From: Corynebacterium camporealensis
Lineage (GTDB): Bacteria > Actinomycetota > Actinomycetes > Mycobacteriales > Mycobacteriaceae
Reading direction: 5' to 3'
Assembly: GCF_000980815.1 (NCBI RefSeq)
Contig: NZ_CP011311.1
Coordinates: 558,001-622,000, forward strand
DNA length: 64,000 nucleotides
Positions 27,843 through 35,929 of the stretch are shown here, in pieces. The notes under the pieces are model-generated. The model was not told the origin of the DNA, made no database searches, and saw only the letters and a list, made by a program, of their open reading frames with translations. Position 1 is the first letter of the stretch. The number at the start of each line of letters is the position of its first letter. Made by a program: the position numbers and the translations under genes.

Positions 27843-28187
27843 TTATGCCGGTGTGCTATTTCCATCTTTGAGCTCAGGCCAGTCACCTGTTGGCCGGAAT
27901 AAGACTGTCATCACAGCGGCAATTGGATCTGGACTGTCGAAGACTTCTGAAGTGATTTCTGATGGATCCCAGTCGCTAGGTAAGTCTTGAAACCGTCCCT
28001 CAATCTTTCCCGGGATGATGGTTTGGCCGCCTTTCACTGCAGTCAAGATTGCCATTACGTCTTCGTGAGTTGCATGAAATGAGTTCTTACCGTTGGTGGC
28101 CGTAGCATCAGCGATACTAATCCAGTCCCCAATTTCGGCCATGTCGTCGAGCATGTTGGCGATGATCTTCTCTGGGTTTGTTTCCAT
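27843..28187 (-). CDS. hypothetical protein, 114 aa
   Basis: A small acidic soluble protein starting METNPEKIIANMLDDMAEIG, with no recognised domain. Trp and Asp clusters (SDWDPSEIT, TGDWPEL) and the lack of signal or membrane segments suggest a cytosolic protein. The ribosome site before the ATG at 28187 (GAAGG) is tight. It is divergent from the ATPase at 28356 and shares its accessory setting. Composition is intermediate between the AT-rich stretch and normal genes. Confidence 0.5.
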   Translation of the reverse strand: METNPEKIIANMLDDMAEIGDWISIADATATNGKNSFHATHEDVMAILTAVKGGQTIIPGKIEGRFQDLPSDWDPSEITSEVFDSPDPIAAVMTVLFRPTGDWPELKDGNSTPA

Positions 28188-28256
28188 ACCTTCTACACTT
28201 ACTCGTAACCATTATTTATTGCTTTGATGAGCGTCGAGGGTTACCTGGCCTAACGT

Positions 28257-28348
28257 TTTACAAAGTGTCGAGTGAAACCGTTACAAATTGTAGGATAGAA
28301 TCGTTACAAAATGTAGGATGAAATCATTATAAAGTGTCGGATGGAGCT
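28257..28348 (+). repeat. four tandem 23-bp repeats upstream of the AAA/DUF4143 gene
   Basis: Units at 28257-28279, 28280-28302, 28303-28325 and 28326-28348 follow the pattern ttacaaa-tgt-gga-gaaatc with a few changes each. The last unit ends over the ribosome site of the ATPase. Similar short direct repeats could be operators, perhaps for the ATPase or its own regulator. Confidence 0.8.
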
Positions 28349-28355
28349 CTTAAAA

Positions 28356-29579
28356 ATGGTAAAGAGAGATTATATCCCCAGGTTGGCGGATGAATTTGTC
28401 GAGCAGTCTCTTCGCCGTGCTGGGGCTCTTCTGATCGAAGGCCCGAAGGGCTGCGGCAAGACTGAGACAGCGCGACATCATGGCAACAGTGAGGTCCAGG
28501 TCGATATTGATCCTGATGTTTCGATCTCGATGGGAATCGACCCAACGTTAGTGCTGCAGGGCGCTGCACCGCGGGTCTTGGACGAGTGGCAAACTCAGCC
28601 CCGACTCTGGGATGTCGTGCGCCACGAAGTAGATAAGCGTGGCGAAACTGGCCAGTTTATTCTTACTGGTTCAACGGCTCCTTCCGAAGCTGCGCAGCGA
28701 CATTCAGGAGCAGGGCGCTTTTCGCGACTGACAATGCACACGATGACCCTGTCGGAAAGTGGCGAATCCACAGGGCTTGCCTCGCTGTCTCGACTCGTGG
28801 AGGGGGAGGCGCCAGCAGTACCAACCTCTGAGTTAACTATTAATGACTTAGCAGAAAGAATCGTCCGTGGAGGTTGGCCGGGGTTTCTCGATCTTTCGCT
28901 GAAGGACGCGCAGGCCAACCTACGTGATTATGCGCGAACGGTGTGTGAGCTCGATGTAGCAACCCCTGATGGCATCCGACGGGACCCAAGCCGTGTTATG
29001 CGAACGATTCAATCCCTGGCTCGCGGCGTCGGCACCGAGAAGTCTTCTTCCACAATTGCGAAAGATGCCCAGCTAAGCCGTGACACAGTAATTGATTACC
29101 TGGATTCCCTGCAGCGAATCTTTATCAACCAGGATCAACCAGCTTGGTCTCAGTCGTTGCGTTCACGTACGCCTTTACGTAAAGCTCCAAAGAGGCACCT
29201 GGCGGACCCAGCGCTTGTCGTGGCAGCGTTGAAAAAGAAACCCGATGACCTGCTAAAAGATTGGGAGTTCTTTGGCCAGCTTTTCGAGTCATTGGTGGTT
29301 CATGAACTGCGAGCGTTAACCAATGAACCCGTGTATCACGCTCGTATGTCTTCTGGCGATGAAGTAGACGCAATCGCTACCGTCGACGACCAAACCATCT
29401 TGGTCGAAGTGAAGCTCGGTCACCACCCCGACGTTGTTGATCAGGCCGCTGCTAGCTTGCAGAAATTCGCTACCTTTGTCGAGGAACCAACCGAGCTTTT
29501 AGTCGTTACCGGCGGTGGTATGTCCTACCGCCGACCTGATGGCGTCAATGTCATTGCCATCGGTTCTTTAGGGCGCTAG
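28356..29579 (+). CDS. AAA_14/DUF4143 ATP-binding protein
   Basis: A 407-aa protein of the AAA_14-DUF4143 family. The N-terminal P-loop is IEGPKGCGKTETA (about 28-40), followed by a VLDEWQ Walker B-like motif and the sensor segment ILTGST. The C-terminal DUF4143 part has FFGQLFESLVVHELRA and the nuclease-like GDEVDAI...ILVEVKLG, which resembles a PD-(D/E)xK core. The start at 28356 (MVKRDYIPRLAD) is preferred over the ATG at 28341, which lies inside a repeat unit; GGAG at 28343-28346 is 9 nt away. The biological role of the family is not established; members are common, often in several copies, in Actinobacteria. Confidence 0.88.
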   Translation: MVKRDYIPRLADEFVEQSLRRAGALLIEGPKGCGKTETARHHGNSEVQVDIDPDVSISMGIDPTLVLQGAAPRVLDEWQTQPRLWDVVRHEVDKRGETGQFILTGSTAPSEAAQRHSGAGRFSRLTMHTMTLSESGESTGLASLSRLVEGEAPAVPTSELTINDLAERIVRGGWPGFLDLSLKDAQANLRDYARTVCELDVATPDGIRRDPSRVMRTIQSLARGVGTEKSSSTIAKDAQLSRDTVIDYLDSLQRIFINQDQPAWSQSLRSRTPLRKAPKRHLADPALVVAALKKKPDDLLKDWEFFGQLFESLVVHELRALTNEPVYHARMSSGDEVDAIATVDDQTILVEVKLGHHPDVVDQAAASLQKFATFVEEPTELLVVTGGGMSYRRPDGVNVIAIGSLGR

Positions 29580-29586
29580 TTCCGGG

Positions 29587-30297
29587 TTACTTGCCGTTGG
29601 AGGGGCGGATAACTAGCTCTTCGATGGTGGAATCTTCGCCCAAGTCGACGGCGAGACGCACCGAGCGGGCAATGGACTCCGGCTTGATGAACTGCGACTC
29701 GTCGTATTCGTTGCCGCGCTCCGCCTGAATCTGGCGCTGCATATCCGAGTCAGCCTTGCCCGGGTGGATGGAGGTCACGCGAATCTTGTTGCGCTGTTCC
29801 TCGCGCAGCGCATCGGTGTAGGCGCGCAGCGCGTGCTTGGTGCAGGCATAAGGACCGTAGCCAACACCGGAGTGGTTACCGGCACCGGAGTTGATTGCTA
29901 CCAGGGTGCCGTTGGTCTTCTGCAATGCCGGCAGCAGCAAGCGAGTTAGCTCAGCAACAGCGAAGAAGTTCACATCAAAAGCCTGCTGCCATTCCGCAGC
30001 ACTGGTCTCCGTCGTCGGCTTGTGCGCGACGATGCCCGCACCGTGAACGATGACATCAAGGGAGTCAATGTTGAGCTCATTGACTGCCTTTTCAATGCCA
30101 GCGATATCGGTCAGGTCCGCGATGAAAGGCTCAGCGCTAGGCAGCTCAGCAGCTACATCGCGGGCAGTCTCGCTGGAACCACCAACGATGATGTGGTGGT
30201 CACGCGAGAGTTCCTTAGCAATAGCACGGCCCAGTCCACGGGTCGCACCAGTAATGAAAGCGGTCTTGTTCGGGCGTTCGTTGTTAACGGAAGTCAT
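29587..30297 (-). CDS. short-chain dehydrogenase/reductase (SDR)
   Basis: A 236-aa SDR. The cofactor motif is TGATRGLG (about 16-23), then HGAG, the serine in INSGAG and the catalytic YACTK. The C-terminus shows the pattern of SDRs that act on small carbonyls (IRVTSIHPGKADSDM, then LVIRPSNGK). It would reduce a carbonyl with NAD(P)H. The ATG at 30297 is chosen over a start 80 codons upstream because the extra residues show no family similarity. It is convergent with the ATPase and divergent from the PTS genes. Substrate unknown. Confidence 0.85.
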   Translation of the reverse strand: MTSVNNERPNKTAFITGATRGLGRAIAKELSRDHHIIVGGSSETARDVAAELPSAEPFIADLTDIAGIEKAVNELNIDSLDVIVHGAGIVAHKPTTETSAAEWQQAFDVNFFAVAELTRLLLPALQKTNGTLVAINSGAGNHSGVGYGPYACTKHALRAYTDALREEQRNKIRVTSIHPGKADSDMQRQIQAERGNEYDESQFIKPESIARSVRLAVDLGEDSTIEELVIRPSNGK

Positions 30298-30412
30298 GGG
30301 ATCCGTTGTACGCGAAAACTTAGAACTAGGGGATTGTCCATAGATATGCCCAACTGGTAATAACAAGGTTAAGAGGGTCGAAAAACTCGGCTCCAAACCA
30401 TAAGGAGCAGGT

Positions 30413-31219
30413 ATGTCGAAACTGAGCGAATTGCTCGAAGACTCTGCAGTAGAGCTACACGGCAACGCCGTGGACTGGAAAGAAGCCATCCGCACCGCCG
30501 GTGGCTTGTTGGAAAAGACCGGTGCCATTACCGGCAATTACACCCAAGCGATGATTACCTCGGTTGAGGACAATGGTCCCTACATTGTGGTCGCGCCGGG
30601 CTTCGCGTTTGCACACGCACGCCCTTCGGAGGCAGTAAAGCGCACAGCTATTTCCTGGTTGCGCCTCGACGAGCCCGTGCGATTTGGCCACGGCACCAAT
30701 GACCCGGTCACGCTAGTGGTGGCGCTTGCCGCCCAAGATGACAAGGCCCACACCAAGGCGATGTCTGAGCTGGCCAAGATCTTGGGCAACAAGACTAAGC
30801 GCGAGCGCTTGGACACTGTCGAAAGCGTTGACGAACTGCGTGAGGCGCTAGGGGATAGCAAGGCTGAGGTGAAGGGGGCATCGGTAAGTACTGCGTCCTC
30901 AACGCACCAGGTGGCTGAGGATTCCGTGGCATCCAAGGGCAAGATTTACACCGTCTGCGGCAACGGCCTGGGAACGTCACTCTTTTTGAAGAACACCCTG
31001 GAGCAAGTCCTCGACGTGTGGGGTTGGGGTCCGTACCTGACGGTGGAGGCCACCGACACGATTTCCGCGAAGGGCCGGGCAAAGGAAGCTGACTTCCTGC
31101 TCACCTCGGGTGAGATTGCAGCCACGCTTGGCGATGTCGGCGTCCCCGTCTACGTCATCGAAGACTTCACCAATCAACAGGAAATCGACGCTGCTCTGCG
31201 CGAGCTTTACGACGTCTAA
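30413..31219 (+). CDS. PTS ascorbate-type EIIA-EIIB fusion
   Basis: A 268-aa fused phosphotransferase component. Residues 1-145 are a mannitol/ascorbate-type IIA with the phosphorylated His68 in FAFAHARP. A Ser/Thr-rich linker follows, and residues 177-268 are a IIB with the phosphorylated Cys182 in VCGNGLGTS. Phosphate passes from HPr to His68 to Cys182 to the sugar. In E. coli UlaB and UlaC are separate; the fusion is usual in Actinobacteria. AGGAG precedes the ATG. The membrane component starts 11 nt downstream, so the two are one operon. Confidence 0.9.
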   Translation: MSKLSELLEDSAVELHGNAVDWKEAIRTAGGLLEKTGAITGNYTQAMITSVEDNGPYIVVAPGFAFAHARPSEAVKRTAISWLRLDEPVRFGHGTNDPVTLVVALAAQDDKAHTKAMSELAKILGNKTKRERLDTVESVDELREALGDSKAEVKGASVSTASSTHQVAEDSVASKGKIYTVCGNGLGTSLFLKNTLEQVLDVWGWGPYLTVEATDTISAKGRAKEADFLLTSGEIAATLGDVGVPVYVIEDFTNQQEIDAALRELYDV

Positions 31220-31230
31220 AGGACCTCATC

Positions 31231-32820
31231 ATGGATATCGTTGTTGCAATAGCCAATTTCTTGGTTAATCAAATTCTTTCTGTACCGGCATTTTTGATCG
31301 GTATTATCACCGCCGTTGGCCTCGCAGCGCTGGGGCGTGGCGTTGGTCAGGTACTCGGCGGTGCCATCAAAGCAACCCTGGGCTTCTTGCTCATCAACGC
31401 CGGCGCTGGCCTGGTAACGGCTTCGTTGGATCCGTTGGGTGCGATGATTCAGGGCGCAACCGGCGCACAAGGTGTGGTGCCGACTAACGAGGCAATCGTC
31501 GGTATTGCTCAAGAACAGTTCGGCAGCCAGGTCGCCTGGGTGATGATTCTGGGCTTCGTGGTCTCGTTGCTGCTGGCTCGCTTTACCCCAATGAGCTACG
31601 TCTTCCTTACTGGTCACCACGTGCTGTTTATGGCGACCATGCTGGTGATGGTCATGGCTCCTGCGGGCTATGCCTCCGGCATAGTGGTCGGCTTCGGTGC
31701 TGTGCTGCTAGGCATTTTGATGGTTTCGCTTCCCGCAATCGCACACCCGTGGACGCGGCGTGTCACGGGCGATGACTCCGTGGCTATCGGCCACTTTGGC
31801 ACCGCAGGCTACGTGGCAGCAGGTGCCGTGGGCAAGCTCGTCGGCGGCAAAGGCGATAAGATGTCTCGCTCGACTGAAGACCTCAAACTTCCTGAGGGGC
31901 TGCGCTTCTTGCGTGACTCCATGGTTGCCACCGCGCTGTCGATGGCGCTGATGTACGTCGTGTTGGCAATTCTGTTTATCGCTCGTGCTGGTACTGAAGA
32001 AGCCTTCACCGCATTCGAAGGCGGTGCTGACAACGTCGGCGATTACATCATGCAGTCGGTTACCCAGGGCCTACAGTTCGGTGTTGCCGTCGCTGTGATT
32101 CTTTTCGGTGTACGCACCATCCTCGGTGAGCTCGTCCCTGCGTTCCAGGGCATCGCCGCCAAGGTCGTTCCTGGCGCTATCCCGGCCCTGGACGCACCAA
32201 TCGTGTTCCCGTATGCGCAAAACGCTGTGCTCATCGGCTTCATCACGTCGTTTGCCGGTGGCTTGGTCGGCCTGGCAGTCCTCTCGCTCTGGCTCAACCC
32301 GGCCTTTGGCGTGGCACTCATTCTGCCTGGCCTTGTCCCGCACTTCTTTACCGGTGGCGCCGCCGGTGTCTACGGCAACGCCACCGGTGGCCGTCGTGGT
32401 GCTGCCTTCGGAGGTTTCGCCAACGGCCTGCTGATTACCTTCCTCCCAGCATTCCTGCTCGGCGTGCTGGGCTCCTTCGGCAGCGCGAACACCACCTTCG
32501 GTGATGCGGACTTCGGCTGGTTCGGCATGCTCATCGGCTTCGCCTCGCGTGCCGATGGCTTCGTCGGCCTCATCCTCATCGCCCTGGTCGGCCTTGCCGT
32601 GCTCGCACTCGGCTGGATCAGCCAGGTCAAACTCGTCAATACCCATTGGGATCCCACCCCATACCGCGGCGAAACCGACGGTAATGGGGTCGAAGCTGAC
32701 CCTAACGGCGACTCCAAAGAAGTAGCTGCTGTAGGCCCAGGCGTTTCCACCAAGACTCGCGCGTACCCGAAGGTGTTGCCACCTGAGGGCGCCCCGTTAC
32801 CGCCGGAGAAGTTGCAGTAG
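31231..32820 (+). CDS. ulaA: PTS ascorbate-type permease EIIC (UlaA-like)
   Basis: A 529-aa membrane protein with about 10-12 helices and the UlaA-type segments LINAGAGLV, TGHHVLFMA, PALDAPIVFPYAQNA and FFTGGAAGVYGNATGGRRGA. It would import L-ascorbate or a related acid sugar while phosphorylating it. The C-terminal 60 residues are hydrophilic, longer than in E. coli UlaA (about 465 aa). No ula catabolic enzymes are nearby, so the substrate is inferred from family only. GGACCTCATC precedes the ATG. Confidence 0.9.
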   Translation: MDIVVAIANFLVNQILSVPAFLIGIITAVGLAALGRGVGQVLGGAIKATLGFLLINAGAGLVTASLDPLGAMIQGATGAQGVVPTNEAIVGIAQEQFGSQVAWVMILGFVVSLLLARFTPMSYVFLTGHHVLFMATMLVMVMAPAGYASGIVVGFGAVLLGILMVSLPAIAHPWTRRVTGDDSVAIGHFGTAGYVAAGAVGKLVGGKGDKMSRSTEDLKLPEGLRFLRDSMVATALSMALMYVVLAILFIARAGTEEAFTAFEGGADNVGDYIMQSVTQGLQFGVAVAVILFGVRTILGELVPAFQGIAAKVVPGAIPALDAPIVFPYAQNAVLIGFITSFAGGLVGLAVLSLWLNPAFGVALILPGLVPHFFTGGAAGVYGNATGGRRGAAFGGFANGLLITFLPAFLLGVLGSFGSANTTFGDADFGWFGMLIGFASRADGFVGLILIALVGLAVLALGWISQVKLVNTHWDPTPYRGETDGNGVEADPNGDSKEVAAVGPGVSTKTRAYPKVLPPEGAPLPPEKLQ

Positions 32821-33007
32821 AAAGCACGGGAGAGAAACTGGACGGTTTCTTGAGGTTGTTTCTTGGGTATTTGTTCAAGTCAGAAGAGTGAGTTCTTGTA
32901 AGTAGTTTGAGCAGGCTCGAAGAGTTGATTTCGATCTAGGTCTTGAACCCACGCTCAAGCTGTTAGGACGATAAAATGTGCCGCGTGGCTCATCCTCGCT
33001 TATGCGG
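32821..33007 (+). promoter_or_regulatory. candidate CRISPR leader
   Basis: This 187-bp stretch holds no gene and lies between ulaA and the first repeat. TAAAAT at 32972-32977, about 30 nt before the array, could be a -10 box. If the array is transcribed rightward, as the tracrRNA pairing implies, this is the leader side. Confidence 0.5.
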
Positions 33008-34643
33008 GCTGGGGTTCAGTTCCTAAAGACCCTGATAGACTTCACAGTCACCTGCGGGCGGACACACTGCGGCTGGGGTTCAGTTCCTAAAGACCCTGAT
33101 AGACTTCGCACCAGCTCGCCCCCGGCGGCGAGGACGCTGGGGTTCAGTTCCTAAAGACCCTGATAGACTTCACAAAGCAATCATGGTAGTAGGCTTCACG
33201 CTGGGGTTCAGTTCCTAAAGACCCTGATAGACTTCTGGATTTCCGATAAGTGGGACTGGCTCTGCTGGGGTTCAGTTCCTAAAGACCCTGATAGACTTCC
33301 TGGGCCTTATCCTCGGTTGCCACCTCGGCTGGGGTTCAGTTCCTAAAGACCCTGATAGACTTCGTATTCGCTAAGGCACCGCACCATTGTCGCTGGGGTT
33401 CAGTTCCTAAAGACCCTGATAGACTTCATACCAATCGGCAACTACATCACCCTAAGCTGGGGTTCAGTTCCTAAAGACCCTGATAGACTTCACAAACAGC
33501 CACGTCCGGAGCATGGTCCGCTGGGGTTCAGTTCCTAAAGACCCTGATAGACTTCCCGTTTTTTATCACCCTCATACCTGGCAGCTGGGGTTCAGTTCCT
33601 AAAGACCCTGATAGACTTCGATCGCGGCATCCCAATTATTTACCCGGGCTGGGGTTCAGTTCCTAAAGACCCTGATAGACTTCCCAACACACCACCAACC
33701 AATAACAAACAGCTGGGGTTCAGTTCCTAAAGACCCTGATAGACTTCCGAAGTTTCCATTGTCACGGTTCAAGTGGCTGGGGTTCAGTTCCTAAAGACCC
33801 TGATAGACTTCCTAACCTCACGCACCTAAAGCCGAAGACGCTGGGGTTCAGTTCCTAAAGACCCTGATAGACTTCAGACACCCATAAGCTCGGCAAGGTG
33901 TGGGCTGGGGTTCAGTTCCTAAAGACCCTGATAGACTTCCCTTACCACGTGGTGGAAGTGCCGGAGGGCTGGGGTTCAGTTCCTAAAGACCCTGATAGAC
34001 TTCACCAACTTCAACGGGCCACTTACACTAGGCTGGGGTTCAGTTCCTAAAGACCCTGATAGACTTCGCGTGGAATCATTTAGCGAACTCGGCACGCTGG
34101 GGTTCAGTTCCTAAAGACCCTGATAGACTTCAGCAACAGCAACCATCAAAGAAAACTCAGCTGGGGTTCAGTTCCTAAAGACCCTGATAGACTTCACCGG
34201 GGGCAACGACAACACCGCGCCAGGCTGGGGTTCAGTTCCTAAAGACCCTGATAGACTTCGAAACAGACAATTAATCACGCAGGATAGGCTGGGGTTCAGT
34301 TCCTAAAGACCCTGATAGACTTCGCGAAAATCGACGGCAAATCAGTCGTCTGCTGGGGTTCAGTTCCTAAAGACCCTGATAGACTTCGGGACCCGTCAGT
34401 CACGTGGGGAGACACGCTGGGGTTCAGTTCCTAAAGACCCTGATAGACTTCGGTTCTGTGTCGTGGAGGGTCGCTGATAGCTGGGGTTCAGTTCCTAAAG
34501 ACCCTGATAGACTTCAACTATCTTGGGTGCGATTGGCAGGCTTGCTGGGGTTCAGTTCCTAAAGACCCTGATAGACTTCAGAATGCGAGTAACGAGCGCC
34601 GTTACACGCTGGGGTTCAGTTCCTAAAGACCCTGATAGACTTC
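33008..34643 (+). CRISPR. type II-C CRISPR array, 26 repeats and 25 spacers
   Basis: Twenty-six 36-bp repeats start GCTGGGGTTCAGTTCCTAAA and end GACCCTGATAGACTTC. The first begins at 33008 and the last at 34608, exactly 25 periods of 64 bp, so each of the 25 spacers is 28 bp. Repeats inspected at both ends and several places inside are identical. The 5' part pairs with the anti-repeat of the tracrRNA at 39243-39318, so the crRNA sense strand is the plus strand and the array runs towards cas2. No spacer was seen to match elsewhere in this window. Confidence 0.98.
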
Positions 34644-34648
34644 AGTTC

Positions 34649-34664
34649 CGCCCAAAAATGGGCG
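34649..34664. terminator. short hairpin between the array and cas2
   Basis: CGCCCA and TGGGCG form a 6-bp stem around AAAA, in the 50-nt gap between the last repeat and the 3' end of cas2. The two units converge here, so it could end either transcript. The T-run is poor. Confidence 0.45.
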
Positions 34665-34693
34665 TTGTACTGGGTCTATCTTGATGATCGCTG

Positions 34694-35023
34694 CTAGAAA
34701 ATTGTTAGCTGGGAGGGCTTTTCTTCGACATCTGAAGGTTTGGAGTTAGAAAAACGAAGTGCCTTCGACCATTGGTGATCGGTAATGGTCACAATTCGGA
34801 TGTCTCCTCCGAGGGGAATATTTCCTTTGATGCTCTTAACAGTGGTGGCAATACGGGACGCTAAAGGGAAATACTGAACATAGACGCTAAATTGAGCGCG
34901 GCAAAAACCTAGATCCAGAAGACGGTTCCGGAAACGGTTTGCTTCACGAGTTTGGACTTTGGACTGGACTGGCAAGTCAAACATCACCACGCACCACATG
35001 GGCTCAGAGTCCTTCGATGGCAT
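34694..35023 (-). CDS. cas2: CRISPR-associated endonuclease Cas2
   Basis: A 109-aa Cas2 with the first-strand aspartate in VVMFDLPV and the QFSVYVQYF segment typical of type II Cas2. It forms the Cas1-Cas2 integrase that inserts new spacers. It overlaps the end of cas1 by 20 nt. A second ATG at 34999 (MWCVVMFDLP) is an alternative start. It is the last gene of the minus-strand cas operon. No csn2 or cas4 follows, which defines subtype II-C. Confidence 0.95.
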   Translation of the reverse strand: MPSKDSEPMWCVVMFDLPVQSKVQTREANRFRNRLLDLGFCRAQFSVYVQYFPLASRIATTVKSIKGNIPLGGDIRIVTITDHQWSKALRFSNSKPSDVEEKPSQLTIF

Positions 35024-35924
35024 CGATGCTGCCTTCCCATCTAGGAACGTTCAGGTCTTTTACTCTTCCTTCAACATAATTCCCGTAGTGCTGAGCAAAA
35101 TCGTTGAATACAGTTGAAAGCGTGCGCCCGTCTTTGGAGAAGGCACCATCAAGGCCTGTACTAAGTAGTTGTTTGTCAGGACGATCAAAATCCCCATTAG
35201 GCTCGATTGAGTTGAAGACAATTTGATCGACCATTGGGCGGAACGGCTCCATGAGATCGTCTACAAGAGCAAAAGCATTGCTTCGTTCCTTGTGAAACAA
35301 ACCAAGCGCACCAGAAAGTCCAGCTGAGGTGCACGCGCGCATACCGTATCCGCGGAGAAGCGTGTATCCGTAGTCTAAAGCGGAATTCCAGGTGTCAGCT
35401 CCTGTACCAGGTAAACGGTGAAATGAGATGCTACCGCTAATAGCACTCCAGTACTTTCTTGCCGCTAAGCCTTCTTTGTTGTCTGGGTCACCGGATCGTA
35501 CGCTCCTACTTAGCTCAAATAACTCATCAGATTTGGGTGAATAATTTGTTGAGTGTAGTACCTTAGCTTGACCGTAGATTTTGGCTTTAATGATTCGGGC
35601 CCAGGCTTGTTTATTCTTAGGTACTGATAGTTCAGCTTGGGCCTTGTGACGAGCACCAATTCTCGAGTGATTATTCCAGGGAAGCGCACCGGCTATAGGA
35701 ATGCGCCGCCAATCGCAGACGAGTACAGCTATGTCATACTCGCTGAATTTTTGCAGAAGCGCGCCGCTCAGCGTCGTTTTAGTCCCTACCAAGACGACTG
35801 CGATTTGACTTAGAGGTAGCACAGTTTTAGGGGAGCTTTCAGGCTCAACGAGGAGTTGACCACGAGAATATCGAAGCTGGCCATTGAAATCAGAGAAATC
35901 AACTACACGCCATCCGGGATGCAT
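35004..35924 (-). CDS. cas1: CRISPR-associated integrase Cas1
   Basis: A 306-aa type II Cas1. The N-terminal beta domain (MHPGWRVVDFSDFNG) leads to the helical catalytic domain, with GTGADTWNSALDYGYTLL, the conserved histidine region LGLFHKERSNAFALVDDLMEPFRP and C-terminal acids. It integrates spacers with Cas2. The ATG at 35924 is favoured because homologues begin with this segment; the GTG at 35945 would overlap cas9 by 16 nt and is also possible. GGAAGGTGG lies 10 nt upstream of the ATG, inside the end of cas9. Confidence 0.95.
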   Translation of the reverse strand: MHPGWRVVDFSDFNGQLRYSRGQLLVEPESSPKTVLPLSQIAVVLVGTKTTLSGALLQKFSEYDIAVLVCDWRRIPIAGALPWNNHSRIGARHKAQAELSVPKNKQAWARIIKAKIYGQAKVLHSTNYSPKSDELFELSRSVRSGDPDNKEGLAARKYWSAISGSISFHRLPGTGADTWNSALDYGYTLLRGYGMRACTSAGLSGALGLFHKERSNAFALVDDLMEPFRPMVDQIVFNSIEPNGDFDRPDKQLLSTGLDGAFSKDGRTLSTVFNDFAQHYGNYVEGRVKDLNVPRWEGSIDAIEGL

Positions 35925-35929
35925 GCGCC

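Noticed and set aside
28341..28355. ATG at 28341 as the start of the DUF4143 ATPase
   Set aside because: It lies inside the fourth tandem repeat and has no ribosome site, while the ATG at 28356 has one and matches the usual family start.
33008..34643. Self-targeting spacers
   Set aside because: Reading the 25 spacers against this window by eye gave no convincing match; only a genome-wide search could settle this.
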